42,665 nt of DNA, from positions 1 to 42,665 of the forward strand of contig JBEKWN010000032.1 of the NCBI GenBank assembly GCA_049513055.1. Direction: 5' to 3'. The stretch comes from UBA1163 sp049513055. GTDB lineage: Bacteria; Desulfobacterota; BSN033; UBA1163. The notes under the pieces were generated by a model. That model ran no database searches. It was not told where the DNA came from and saw nothing but the letters and a program-made list of their open reading frames with translations. Position numbers and translations under genes: made by a program. How positions within the stretch are numbered: position 1 is the first letter of the stretch; every line of letters starts with the position of its first letter. Below, in pieces: positions 23,820 through 31,578 of the stretch.

Positions 23820-24011
23820 ATGGTAGAGGAAAGACTTATAACGATGGAAGAAGTTGGTGACCTGATAGGACTAGATAGGAGCATCATCTACAATTGGAAA
23901 AGACGGGGACTCTTACCACACTACAAAATTGGCAAGCGTGCAGTTCGTTTCAAATTGTCGGAAATTCTCCAGTGGTTAGAGACTTGGAAAAGGAACACCG
24001 AGCCAAGATGA
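23820..24011 (+). CDS. Excisionase/MerR-like helix-turn-helix protein
   Basis: 63 aa. It is a single winged-helix DNA-binding domain of the excisionase/AlpA type: LITMEEVGDLIGLDRSIIYNWKRRG, then LPHYKIGKRAVRFKLSEILQWLE. Such proteins guide integrase-mediated excision or act as small regulators of mobile elements. GAGGAGG lies about 10 nt before the ATG, and a perfect short palindrome (23786-23799) lies upstream. No integrase is adjacent, so the element, if it is one, is incomplete here or continues elsewhere. Confidence 0.75.
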   Translation: MVEERLITMEEVGDLIGLDRSIIYNWKRRGLLPHYKIGKRAVRFKLSEILQWLETWKRNTEPR

Positions 24012-24080
24012 AAGAAAAGATCAAGGATATATAAATTATATTTGCAAGAAAATTCCTAATGCCGAACTGAATTTTGGTGG

Positions 24081-24263
24081 TCATTGGTAGTTCTTAGTGA
24101 AGAACCCTAACCTTTGTATAAGAAAGATAATGAACAACATTACAACTATGTAGAGAAACCAGACAAAATTAAAGCTTATAGCCATTATCAAAAAGAAACT
24201 GTCCCAGTCAATTGGCTTCCCCATTATAGAAAAGGGAAATATTAATCCTACCAATATAGACAC
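24081..24263 (-). CDS. Small two-helix membrane protein, N-terminus possibly disrupted
   Basis: 60 aa from a GTG at 24263, with two hydrophobic segments (SILVGLIFPFSIMG and a long stretch around FFLIMAISFNFVWFLYIVVM). The frame can be read upstream as ...RNFFRVTSVV, preceded by ATG AAA AGG TGA, so an in-frame TGA lies four codons into what looks like the natural start. It is either a shortened but functional gene or a pseudogene. It lies downstream of the broken adhesin-E-like gene on the same strand. Function unknown. Confidence 0.4.
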   Translation of the reverse strand: MSILVGLIFPFSIMGKPIDWDSFFLIMAISFNFVWFLYIVVMLFIIFLIQRLGFFTKNYQ

Positions 24264-24346
24264 TACAGATGTAACCCTGAAGAAATTTCTTCACCTTTTC
24301 ATTTTGCTTTCTTCTTCAATATTAGATTTACTGTCTTTACCGTCAC

Positions 24347-24760
24347 TTACGGACATACAATTGTGCTGAGAAAATTAAGAAACGAGCCTGGGGAAAAGGA
24401 CTCCCAATTTGTTAAGTAAGTGGAGCCATATTTAACATGGTCTTCTTTGGTGTAACTAATTATTGCTAAAAAGGTGTACATTCTTTCTTTACAATTTAAC
24501 TCTATAAGACATTTCTTTTAATCCCCCTGTTTATCGACATTTTTTACCCATACCCTAACATTGCCTGGGGATGGAAAGGTTATACCTTCCACATTATAAT
24601 AATAGGAAATTTCAGTATCTTTAGAGAAATAGAAGTATCTCCATTTCCAGTCTGCTCCTTCTGCATCAATGTCCCCACAAAAAATAAATAACCAGATACC
24701 AATAAGAGATACTACAAACTTAGTCAGTAATATATTCCTTTCAATGGTTTCCCGTTTCAT
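24347..24760 (-). pseudogene. Secreted adhesin-E-like domain protein interrupted by an in-frame TAA
   Basis: From ATG 24760 the frame gives a signal peptide (KFVVSLIGIWLFIFCGDIDA), then ADWKWRYFYFSKDTE and VRVWVKNVDKQGD, then TAA at 24518-24520. The same frame continues with KKCLIELNCKERMY and WESFSPGSFLNFL and ends at TAA 24347-24349, giving 137 codons in all. The continuation (acidic Cys motif, W.S..PGS, terminal Cys) matches the second half of surface-adhesin-E-like domains, so the stop is an inactivating mutation rather than the natural end. The truncated product would be about 80 aa. Confidence 0.65.
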
Positions 24761-24901
24761 TTCGCTTGCACTTGGCAAATAAATAAAACCTCGTTCCTTT
24801 AGCTAAAATAGGGCTTAAATCCAATGAACATATAGCCTGGGAGCCTCCGCGTCCATTAAAGCTTGATCAATGGTTAAAATGGCTTCTTCACGTAGACTAT
24901 T

Positions 24902-26431
24902 TCACTCAATTTTTACAAGGCCTCCAAAAGCAGGCAACAGACCATTTTCTTTAAGAAGAGATATCATCTTCAACACTTCATTTTTATTATCAAACTTCCC
25001 AATCACCACACGATACCAAGTCTCTCGGGGTGATACTTTCCGGGGAAGGATCTCTATTTTTTTCCCCTTGAATACTGGTTCATCGCTGTAAAGTTTGGCA
25101 GTATCAGGAGTCTCAAAAGTTCCAGCATTAATTTTATAAGTACGGTCAGGGGATTGGATAATCAATGATTCTTCTGTGATGTTTGGTATCTTAATTTTTT
25201 GATTCACAATAATCAGATGAACATTGGTAATCTCTGGATTCAAATCTAAGATGAAATCAATAAGGGTTATATTGGCCATCCCATAATATTTTTGTGTTAG
25301 TTGGGAGATGTTTTGCCCTTTTTTTACGACTACAACTTCCTTCAGTTTATATTCTCTACCCATGGTGGCAATAGAAGCAGGAGGCGGAGTAATCTGAATA
25401 GAAGTTGACGTTGAGGATGGTTCGGTATCGACATAACGACTCTTAAGGGATTTGATATCCCATATTTTGGAAGATTTTTGCTCGAGGTATCTATGGGTCA
25501 GGAGAATGAGCGCTCCCAGAAAAAGTAAGGAGATAATGATAGGGTAAGTTTTATTTAGGGAAAATTGTAATCCAAAGGGGAACGCGCGAAATTTGTTAGC
25601 AATGGTGGTTGAAGAAGGGATGGTTTTCTGAAGGCTTGGACCTTCCATATTCTTTATGACCTCACGGATAATATCAACATCAATCCTTTTTTTGGGTAAA
25701 CTGTAGCCCATCAGCAAGGCATTATCACAAGTTACATTAATAACGCGCGGAATCCTTTGGGCATAGCTACAAATCATGGAAATGGCTTTTGGGGTGAATA
25801 TTTCAGAACTACTGCTTCCCACTAATTTCAGTCTGTGATCAATGTACCCCTTGGATTCCTCCTCGCTTAACACTCTGATTTGGCATCTGATCTTTATGCT
25901 CTGTTTGAGTTGCTTTAGATCTTCTGAATTGAGTTTGTCTTCAAGCTCTGGTTGCCCCACGAAAACGATCTGAATCACCTTAGATTCTAAATTAGAAAAC
26001 ATTTGGAGCTCTCCCATCACTTTTCGGGGAAGGTTCTGGGCTTCATCAATGATGATCGCAAGGGTTTCGCCCCTACTGCCCATTAGCACTAGATATTGAA
26101 TCAATTGATGTAAAAGATCCATTTTGTTTTCTTTTACAGGGGTTAGGTCCAACTCCCGGAGGATGGTTTTTAATAAATCGTTAAAGGTGATAGTGGTGTG
26201 AAAAATAAAGACAGTTTTCACCTTCTCGTCGAGATTGTTAAGCAAAGAGTAAATCAGCGTTGTTTTACCTGTTCCCACCTCACCCGTCATAGAAATAAAA
26301 CCCTTTGGATTTTTGATCCCATGAGTCATAGAAGCCAGTGCTTCTCGGTGGCTGCGTGTGAGATAGAGAAACCTGGGATTCGGAGTTAATTCGAAAGGCT
26401 TTTCTGAGAAACCATAAAATTCATTATACAT
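24902..26431 (-). CDS. ExeA/GspA-like AAA+ ATPase with membrane helix, LysM and SPOR-like C-terminus
   Basis: 509 aa. The N-terminal ATPase starts with the ExeA-type FYGFSEKPFELTPNPRFLYL. It has Walker A GEVGTGKTTLIYS, Walker B LAIIIDEAQNLP and sensor QIVFVGQPELEDKL. A single membrane helix is at about residues 298-316 (YPIIISLLFLGALILL). Outside the membrane comes a LysM-like domain (VVKKGQNISQLTQKYYG...VNQKIKIP), then a SPOR-like domain (YKINAGTFETPDTAK...YRVVIGKF). Related proteins open the peptidoglycan for type II secretion, or accompany exosortase/EPS loci. With the PilZ, PrsT-like and PEP-CTERM genes nearby, a role in envelope or polysaccharide export is likely. Confidence 0.85.
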   Translation of the reverse strand: MYNEFYGFSEKPFELTPNPRFLYLTRSHREALASMTHGIKNPKGFISMTGEVGTGKTTLIYSLLNNLDEKVKTVFIFHTTITFNDLLKTILRELDLTPVKENKMDLLHQLIQYLVLMGSRGETLAIIIDEAQNLPRKVMGELQMFSNLESKVIQIVFVGQPELEDKLNSEDLKQLKQSIKIRCQIRVLSEEESKGYIDHRLKLVGSSSSEIFTPKAISMICSYAQRIPRVINVTCDNALLMGYSLPKKRIDVDIIREVIKNMEGPSLQKTIPSSTTIANKFRAFPFGLQFSLNKTYPIIISLLFLGALILLTHRYLEQKSSKIWDIKSLKSRYVDTEPSSTSTSIQITPPPASIATMGREYKLKEVVVVKKGQNISQLTQKYYGMANITLIDFILDLNPEITNVHLIIVNQKIKIPNITEESLIIQSPDRTYKINAGTFETPDTAKLYSDEPVFKGKKIEILPRKVSPRETWYRVVIGKFDNKNEVLKMISLLKENGLLPAFGGLVKIE

Positions 26432-26549
26432 ATGTTATCTAATTATAAATAGAGATGTATCTCTAAAAAATCCATCTTCTTTGAAGAAAATATGGACTGA
26501 GCTCATCTCTGAATCATTTAACCACATTATGGGTTAGTTGAGTCGACCT

Positions 26550-26990
26550 CTACCCTTGTCGGTCATGGGTTTTCCCCACCTCTTTCAATAAGGTTTTCAA
26601 CTTTTTAAGATCTCCTTCTTGGAAAGATTGAAATTCTAATCCATATCGATACTCTCCCCAAGCTTTCTTGGCGGCCAAATCAGACCAAACCACTTTTGCA
26701 ATCCCCCTGATCGTATTCAATTCCGATCCCTTTACGAAAAGAATTTCAATTTTCAATAAAGCCCCTAATTCAGTAGTTTCAGAGAGATAGACAAGGAGTC
26801 CTCCTTCGCTGGCATTCGCCACAATCCCCCCATAGGTTTCTTCCCTATCCGCAAGGGAATAATCCAGAGGAAGTTCAACCCTGATTCTGGGATGTTTTCT
26901 CCTCTCAACTATGAAAATACCTTCTTTAGACTTTGACTTGTCCTTTTCTTTTTTCCTTCTAACCGCTGTAAGAAACTTTCGAGGACTCAT
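26550..26990 (-). CDS. PilZ-domain protein (c-di-GMP receptor)
   Basis: 146 aa. A basic, charged N-terminus is followed by the PilZ motifs RRKHPRIRVELP (RxxxR) and VANASEGGLLV ([D/N]xSxxG), which together bind c-di-GMP. Later conserved strands include GIAKVVWSD and YRYGLEFQSF. It is probably a cytoplasmic c-di-GMP effector. AAAGGAGGTC precedes the ATG, and a small hairpin (GGCAGG/CCTGCC at 27023-27041) lies in its leader. It is upstream of the ExeA-like gene on the same strand. Confidence 0.85.
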   Translation of the reverse strand: MSPRKFLTAVRRKKEKDKSKSKEGIFIVERRKHPRIRVELPLDYSLADREETYGGIVANASEGGLLVYLSETTELGALLKIEILFVKGSELNTIRGIAKVVWSDLAAKKAWGEYRYGLEFQSFQEGDLKKLKTLLKEVGKTHDRQG

Positions 26991-27262
26991 TGAGACCTCC
27001 TTTTATGCATAAGGTGTTTGGGGGCAGGTTCATCTCCTGCCGATTCACTTCCCCAAGAGGTCATTGATGGAAGGCTGCATTTTTATAGAAGAATACTAAA
27101 GAGGGGCGAAGAAGTCAACGGAAAGTTAAAAGTCCAATAAATAAGAAACCTTTCTCATATATTAAAGATTGAGTTGTAAAGAAAGTTTACGATTTTAAAA
27201 GAGAGGGCAAACCAGTATATGTATTAACCAGTTATCTCTATATATACCCACGAATATGGAAA

Positions 27263-27282
27263 CCTGTCGGAAAGTCTTACAC
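27263..27282 (-). promoter_or_regulatory. PEP-CTERM-box-like site A
   Basis: Read on the minus strand, GTGTAAGACTTTCCGACAGG matches the TGTAARG-N4-CCGAC pattern seen four more times near PEP-CTERM genes at 39-40.5 kb. It lies about 80 bp upstream of a sigma-54 promoter, a usual distance for an enhancer of a response regulator such as PrsR. Confidence 0.55.
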
Positions 27283-27357
27283 TTACCGCCCTTCTTAAAA
27301 AATATCTCTTTCTAAAAAAACCTTATAATTATAAATAGTTATAATATTAGTTAAGGT

Positions 27358-27373
27358 TTGGCATCAGAATTGC
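27358..27373 (+). promoter_or_regulatory. Sigma-54 (-24/-12) promoter
   Basis: TTGGCATCAGAATTGC has GG at 27360-27361 and GC at 27372-27373 with exactly 10 bp between, matching the TGGCAY-N5-TTGC consensus. The expected start of transcription is near 27385, about 67 nt before the small downstream gene. Confidence 0.75.
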
Positions 27374-27451
27374 GGCAATATAAAACCATTTATTGTGTCT
27401 CGTCTTGCAGGAATCGGGAAGAAGATAAAAAATTGGGTGGAGGATTACAGC

Positions 27452-27634
27452 ATGGTAGCTTATGAATTCTACTGGCGTGACGATACGGAAGGAGTCCATT
27501 TTATTGGTATACTCCCAGAGAGAAGGAAAAGACCAGAAAGAATAACTCAGAAATCCATCCTGAATTGGGGGTGGAAGATTATAGGCAATGATTCAGATGT
27601 CAAAGACATTTATTTCGTTAAGGTAGAATTTTAA
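27452..27634 (+). CDS. Small conserved-looking protein of unknown function (ERR-type, gene 1)
   Basis: 60 aa from the ATG at 27452, which has GTGGAGG 8 nt upstream. The longer frame from GTG 27395 would start only about 10 nt after the predicted sigma-54 transcription start and is rejected. I recognise no domain. It shares a pattern with the gene at 27786: a short strand ending FIGILPERRK, then TQKSILNWG, and a final I.FV strand. Its promoter carries sigma-54 elements and a PrsR-like box, so it probably belongs to the exopolysaccharide/PEP-CTERM regulon. A terminator hairpin follows. Confidence 0.65.
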   Translation: MVAYEFYWRDDTEGVHFIGILPERRKRPERITQKSILNWGWKIIGNDSDVKDIYFVKVEF

Positions 27635-27675
27635 CCATTAAATCGTAAGTCTATGTCTAATTGTCATTAACGAAG

Positions 27676-27704
27676 GCAGGGTCAGAAACGTCTCTGCTTT
27701 TTTT
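27676..27704 (+). terminator. Rho-independent terminator
   Basis: GCAGGG (27676-27681) pairs with TCTCTGC (27691-27697; one G-T pair) over a short loop, followed by seven or more T residues. It lies about 40 nt after the stop of the 60-aa gene. Confidence 0.6.
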
Positions 27705-27785
27705 ATCAGTATTTATATCACTAATCTCCGACGTGAAAGGTTATCTTAGAGTAAAGATAGGTAATGGATTTAAGCGGGTGGCGGT

Positions 27786-28076
27786 ATGGTAGTCTATAAA
27801 GTCCTTTACAAGAATTATGAGCTAAAGAAAGGTGAGTTTATGGGTATGTTGATAGAGAGGAGGAAAGACTTGAGGGGATTGACGCAGGTTGAATCTGGTT
27901 TGAGATGGGCAAAGTTCACATTTGGCCGATTGGTGAAAGATGAGAGAACGATTTTTGTTGTGCCCAACGAGTTGAAGTTAGGGAGCGATACCAAGTGGCT
28001 CATGGAGAAAGGGATATTTACCAAAGAGGAGTTTTTTGGGATGGTTAAACTGGTTGAGCATGAAATGAAAAGATAA
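27786..28076 (+). CDS. Small protein of unknown function (ERR-type, gene 2)
   Basis: 96 aa, mixed alpha/beta, no signal peptide. FMGMLIERRKDLRGLTQVESGLRWAKF aligns with FIGILPERRK...TQKSILNWG of the preceding gene, so the two look like diverged paralogues. The C-terminal part (DTKWLMEKGIFTKEEFFGMV) is extra. It lies after the first gene's terminator; GGGTGGCGG precedes the ATG. I cannot assign a function. The neighbourhood (PilZ, PrsT-like and sigma-54 promoter) suggests a link to surface polysaccharide or signalling. Confidence 0.65.
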   Translation: MVVYKVLYKNYELKKGEFMGMLIERRKDLRGLTQVESGLRWAKFTFGRLVKDERTIFVVPNELKLGSDTKWLMEKGIFTKEEFFGMVKLVEHEMKR

Positions 28077-28170
28077 AGAAAGACAGGGTTCTGATAGGTC
28101 CCCAAGTAGAAAAAACAACTAATTTTCAACTTCACTCAATATCTGATTCTGAGAACAATAATAGCTTTTT

Positions 28171-30456
28171 TTATTTTATTTTGGTTAGAGTACTTTTTGC
28201 TTCCTCCGCACCCGGGAATTTCGGATCCAATTCAAGAGCCTTTTTCAACTCGTTCTTAGCAAGTTCATTTTCCCCATTCTTATAATAAGCCATTCCCAGG
28301 TGGTATTTGATTACGGGATTATTGGGAATCTTCTCGTTTGCCTCTTTCAAATAGACGATGGCACGGCTGAAGACATTCTTTTTATAGTAGACCCATCCAA
28401 GGGTATCGGAGGTATGAGGTTCATCCGGAACCTGTTCCTTTGCGCTCTGAGCTAAATTAAGGGCCTCGTCAATGTTTTCTCCTCTCTCTGCATAGAGGTA
28501 GGCCAGGTTATTGGCCGCTGGAGGAAACTTAGGATTAATCTTCAAGATCCTTTGATAATACTCTTTGGCTTTGTCATATTTTTTCTGAATGTCATAGATC
28601 ATCCCTAAACCCATAAGGGCGAAAATGGCGTTCGGATCTTTCTGAAGGGAAGCATTATATTCCTCTATCCCTTTGTCTGTCTTATTCTGCTTGATATAAA
28701 AATTAGCAAGGTAGATATGAAAAGTTGCGATGTTGGGATTTATCTCAATGGCCTTCTTATAATTATTCTCAGCTTTAGTTAAATCTTTATCTCCCTCATA
28801 GAGATTGCCTAACATGTTATAGAAAAAAGGATTTTGGGGAGCAACCTTGATTTGGGCTTCTACCCTTTCTATCGCTTTCCTAATCTCTTTTTGATTGAGA
28901 TAGGCTATCACAGTCAAATTAAGGGCATCAACAAAATTAGGTTGGAGAGACAATGCTTTCTCGAGTTGGTCCAGCGATTCTTTCCATTTTTTTTGGGCTA
29001 TTAAGACTCGACCTACACTGTAATAACCAATTGGGTTATTGGGTGCAATTCTTATCACTTCTTCAAAAGATTTTTGGGCTTTTTGACCGTCTCTCTTGTA
29101 GAAATAGGCGTTTCCAAGGATCAAATAGGCCTGGATGGAATTAGGCTCGTTTTTCAAAATCTCCTGGGCCTCCTCGATAGCAGGGTCGTACGATCCAGTT
29201 TTAAGGTATAGATCAGCCAAAGTGAGTCTTGCTTCATTCCATTGGGGATTTAGTTTGACTGCTTCGACCAATTCTGTCTTAGCCTGTTGAACATCCTTAT
29301 TTCCCAGGTGCGCAAGTCCAAGGAGATAATGACCCATGGGCACATTTGGATTTTCTTTAAGATAAGGCTGAAGGAAAGCGATGGCATCATTGAACTCCCC
29401 TTTCACAAGATGTATTCTTCCTTTTAGGAACATCCCCTCATGGCTCTTAGGGTTAATCTGAATAATTTTTTCAATGATTTTTGAAGCATCTTCGTATTTT
29501 TTGTCGTTGATATAGATTTCTGCCATTTTTGCTCTTGCCGGGATATTTTTTGAATCAACGTCGATCGCCTTTTGATAGGTCTCAATTGCCTTGTCCTTTT
29601 TACCCGTTGCCAAGTAAAAATCTCCCAGGTGGAGGTAAGAAGCTATTCTTTTAGGATCGATCTCAATACCCTTCATGAACTGCAATTCCGCCTCTGCCAT
29701 TCGATTTAGAGAAACAAAAAGGTTTCCCAAATTGATGTAGGCGCTTGGATCTTTGGGGGTAATCCTCGTTACTTCCACAAATTCGCCCAATGCTATGTCC
29801 GTCTGACCAGTCCTACGATAAAAGTCACCCAAGGCATAGTGAGCTTTGGTCGAGTTTGGATCGATCTTAATCGCCTCTTTCAGTGTCTGCTCTGCCTTGG
29901 CTAAGTCTTTTTTTAGAATATAAAGGTTCGCCAAATGGAAATAAGCATCAATTTTCTTTGGATCCATTTCGATGGCTCTCTTAGCCTCAGAAATGGCTTT
30001 ATCTAAATCTTTTTCTGCCACATAGATCGAACTCATCAAAAGATGACCCAAAGTATTATTCGGATCTTTAGCCAGGACCTTTTCCGCCTGTTCCTTCGCT
30101 TTTTGTTTGTCTCTCGAAAGGAGATAGAGATTTCCCAATTGGAGTCGCGCCTCAATCATGTCGTGATCCAATTCCACACTCTTCGAAAATTCAGAAAATG
30201 CCTCCCGAAATTGTCCTGCCCTTAAATGGGAAAGCCCAAGTTTGTAACGAACATTAGGATCTTTTGGATCGATTTGAACGACATTCTTGTACTCAATGAT
30301 CGCCTCTCTGAACTTATTCTCTGAAAAATACTTCTCACCTCTCTTCCAATGACGTTCCTTCTTCGCTTCTTTACTACAGCCCGATAGACCAGAAAGAATA
30401 AAACAAAAAAGTATTATAAAAGTAAAAATCAATCTTCTCTTATTGGAAAAGTTCAT
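28171..30456 (-). CDS. TPR-repeat lipoprotein, PrsT-like (PEP-CTERM/exopolysaccharide system)
   Basis: 761 aa from ATG 30456, which has GAGGAGGG 6-7 nt upstream; the longer frame to 30495 overlaps the hepT-like gene. The signal sequence ends in the lipobox GLSGC (Cys about residue 27). The remainder is about 20 tandem TPR units, with the repeated A.......Y..A...DP pattern running from residue 35 to the end. The single-lipoprotein TPR architecture and size match the PEP-CTERM system TPR lipoproteins (PrsT). Such proteins are thought to help export or assemble exopolysaccharide at the outer membrane. It lies directly downstream of a toxin-antitoxin pair on the same strand, so it could be read from the same transcript. 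Confidence 0.8.
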   Translation of the reverse strand: MNFSNKRRLIFTFIILFCFILSGLSGCSKEAKKERHWKRGEKYFSENKFREAIIEYKNVVQIDPKDPNVRYKLGLSHLRAGQFREAFSEFSKSVELDHDMIEARLQLGNLYLLSRDKQKAKEQAEKVLAKDPNNTLGHLLMSSIYVAEKDLDKAISEAKRAIEMDPKKIDAYFHLANLYILKKDLAKAEQTLKEAIKIDPNSTKAHYALGDFYRRTGQTDIALGEFVEVTRITPKDPSAYINLGNLFVSLNRMAEAELQFMKGIEIDPKRIASYLHLGDFYLATGKKDKAIETYQKAIDVDSKNIPARAKMAEIYINDKKYEDASKIIEKIIQINPKSHEGMFLKGRIHLVKGEFNDAIAFLQPYLKENPNVPMGHYLLGLAHLGNKDVQQAKTELVEAVKLNPQWNEARLTLADLYLKTGSYDPAIEEAQEILKNEPNSIQAYLILGNAYFYKRDGQKAQKSFEEVIRIAPNNPIGYYSVGRVLIAQKKWKESLDQLEKALSLQPNFVDALNLTVIAYLNQKEIRKAIERVEAQIKVAPQNPFFYNMLGNLYEGDKDLTKAENNYKKAIEINPNIATFHIYLANFYIKQNKTDKGIEEYNASLQKDPNAIFALMGLGMIYDIQKKYDKAKEYYQRILKINPKFPPAANNLAYLYAERGENIDEALNLAQSAKEQVPDEPHTSDTLGWVYYKKNVFSRAIVYLKEANEKIPNNPVIKYHLGMAYYKNGENELAKNELKKALELDPKFPGAEEAKSTLTKIK

Positions 30457-30491
30457 CAACGTACCCTCCTCTATCAAATGATCTGCAGAAC

Positions 30492-30923
30492 TCACTTCTT
30501 CAAAGAAGATCTTTGATACTCACGAATATACCTGATAAACTGAACAAAATCCTCTAACCGATATTTCAAATAATCGAATAGTTTATTTAGGTCAATCCGT
30601 AGATATTCATGGATGAGGATATTCCTAAGGCCGGCCATTCCTTTAATCTGGTCTACAAATTCTTGTGGAATAACCCCATGTTTTCCCAGTTTCAAGATGA
30701 CTTCACCATAATCTTCCCAGTCATTCTTAATTTCAGAGGCCAGCAAATGGGCTCCTATATCCAAAAGATTTTGAATCAAGATCTCCAAACCCTTTTCTAC
30801 AATCCATACCAGACTTAAATCTTTTTGAAACTCATTAAAAGAAATATTTCTATATTTGCCCAATTGAGCCAAAGCTTCTTCCATATTCTGGATATGTTGT
30901 TCAATGATTTCCCAATTAGGCAT
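30492..30923 (-). CDS. HepT-like HEPN ribonuclease toxin (DUF86)
   Basis: 143 aa, all-helical. It carries the HEPN catalytic and modification motif RX4HXY as RNILIHEY, preceded by the family's helix GVIPQEFVDQIKGMAGL. In the known HepT-MntA pair, the toxin is an RNase whose Tyr is AMPylated by the antitoxin. Its start overlaps the end of the mntA-like gene by 8 bp. It appears intact. Confidence 0.85.
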   Translation of the reverse strand: MPNWEIIEQHIQNMEEALAQLGKYRNISFNEFQKDLSLVWIVEKGLEILIQNLLDIGAHLLASEIKNDWEDYGEVILKLGKHGVIPQEFVDQIKGMAGLRNILIHEYLRIDLNKLFDYLKYRLEDFVQFIRYIREYQRSSLKK

Positions 30924-31383
30924 ACATAGATATTCCTTTTTCGCTTCTTATTTTTGAATAGATTCGCTTAATATCCCTTAGAGGCTTTGTATCTGCATGT
31001 CGCTTCAAAGAAGAGAGCTCAAATGCTATTCTCAGATCTTCTGAACGTGAAAAGAACAGAATCCCGTTGTGGATTACTTCGTAGGCAAGCAGTGGCGTTG
31101 CTTTGTTTAAAAGAACGAGGTCCACACTTTTGTGCTTCAACAGGTGAATGAGCTCTGTGATCATTTCTGCTTCGTATCCATAGGGTTGACTTTTATCAAG
31201 GCTCTCAATTTTTTTTTGATCGACGAAAATAGCAATATCGATATCATGTCTTCCACCTAATCTGTTTTTTAGACAGGACCCAAAGAGATAGGCCAGAATA
31301 ACTTCCTCTTTATTTTGAAAAAAAAGGGTTAAATTTTCTTTAATCCCTTCTAAAGTTATTCTCTTCCTGTTCCCAGTCTCCAT
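30916..31383 (-). CDS. MntA-like minimal nucleotidyltransferase antitoxin
   Basis: 155 aa from ATG 31383; a longer frame to 31440 has no better signal. The nucleotidyltransferase motif GSX10DXD reads GSCLKNRLGGRHDIDIA, and VDLVLLNKATPLLAYEVIHNG follows as in the MntA family. It is expected to AMPylate and silence the HepT-like toxin encoded next, with which it overlaps. The order antitoxin then toxin is seen in many MntA-HepT loci. Confidence 0.85.
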   Translation of the reverse strand: METGNRKRITLEGIKENLTLFFQNKEEVILAYLFGSCLKNRLGGRHDIDIAIFVDQKKIESLDKSQPYGYEAEMITELIHLLKHKSVDLVLLNKATPLLAYEVIHNGILFFSRSEDLRIAFELSSLKRHADTKPLRDIKRIYSKIRSEKGISMYA

Positions 31384-31578
31384 CTGTTTAATCCCTTGGA
31401 AATTACCCAAAATATTACCATAACTCCCCAAATAAAACAAATACCTGTTCTTTATCTACAGCACCGAAACACTGAAGAACTCAGAAATTCTCTTTGCCCT
31501 TTGCTCTTAGCATTATTTAAATGGCCACATTGCAACACTTCAGCACTGCAGAACTTAAAAATGCTCTTTGCGTTTTTT

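Noticed and set aside
26991..27394. c-di-GMP (GEMM) riboswitch ahead of the PilZ or small genes
   Set aside because: None of the conserved GEMM-I strings was found on either strand; only a small hairpin and sigma-54 elements are visible.
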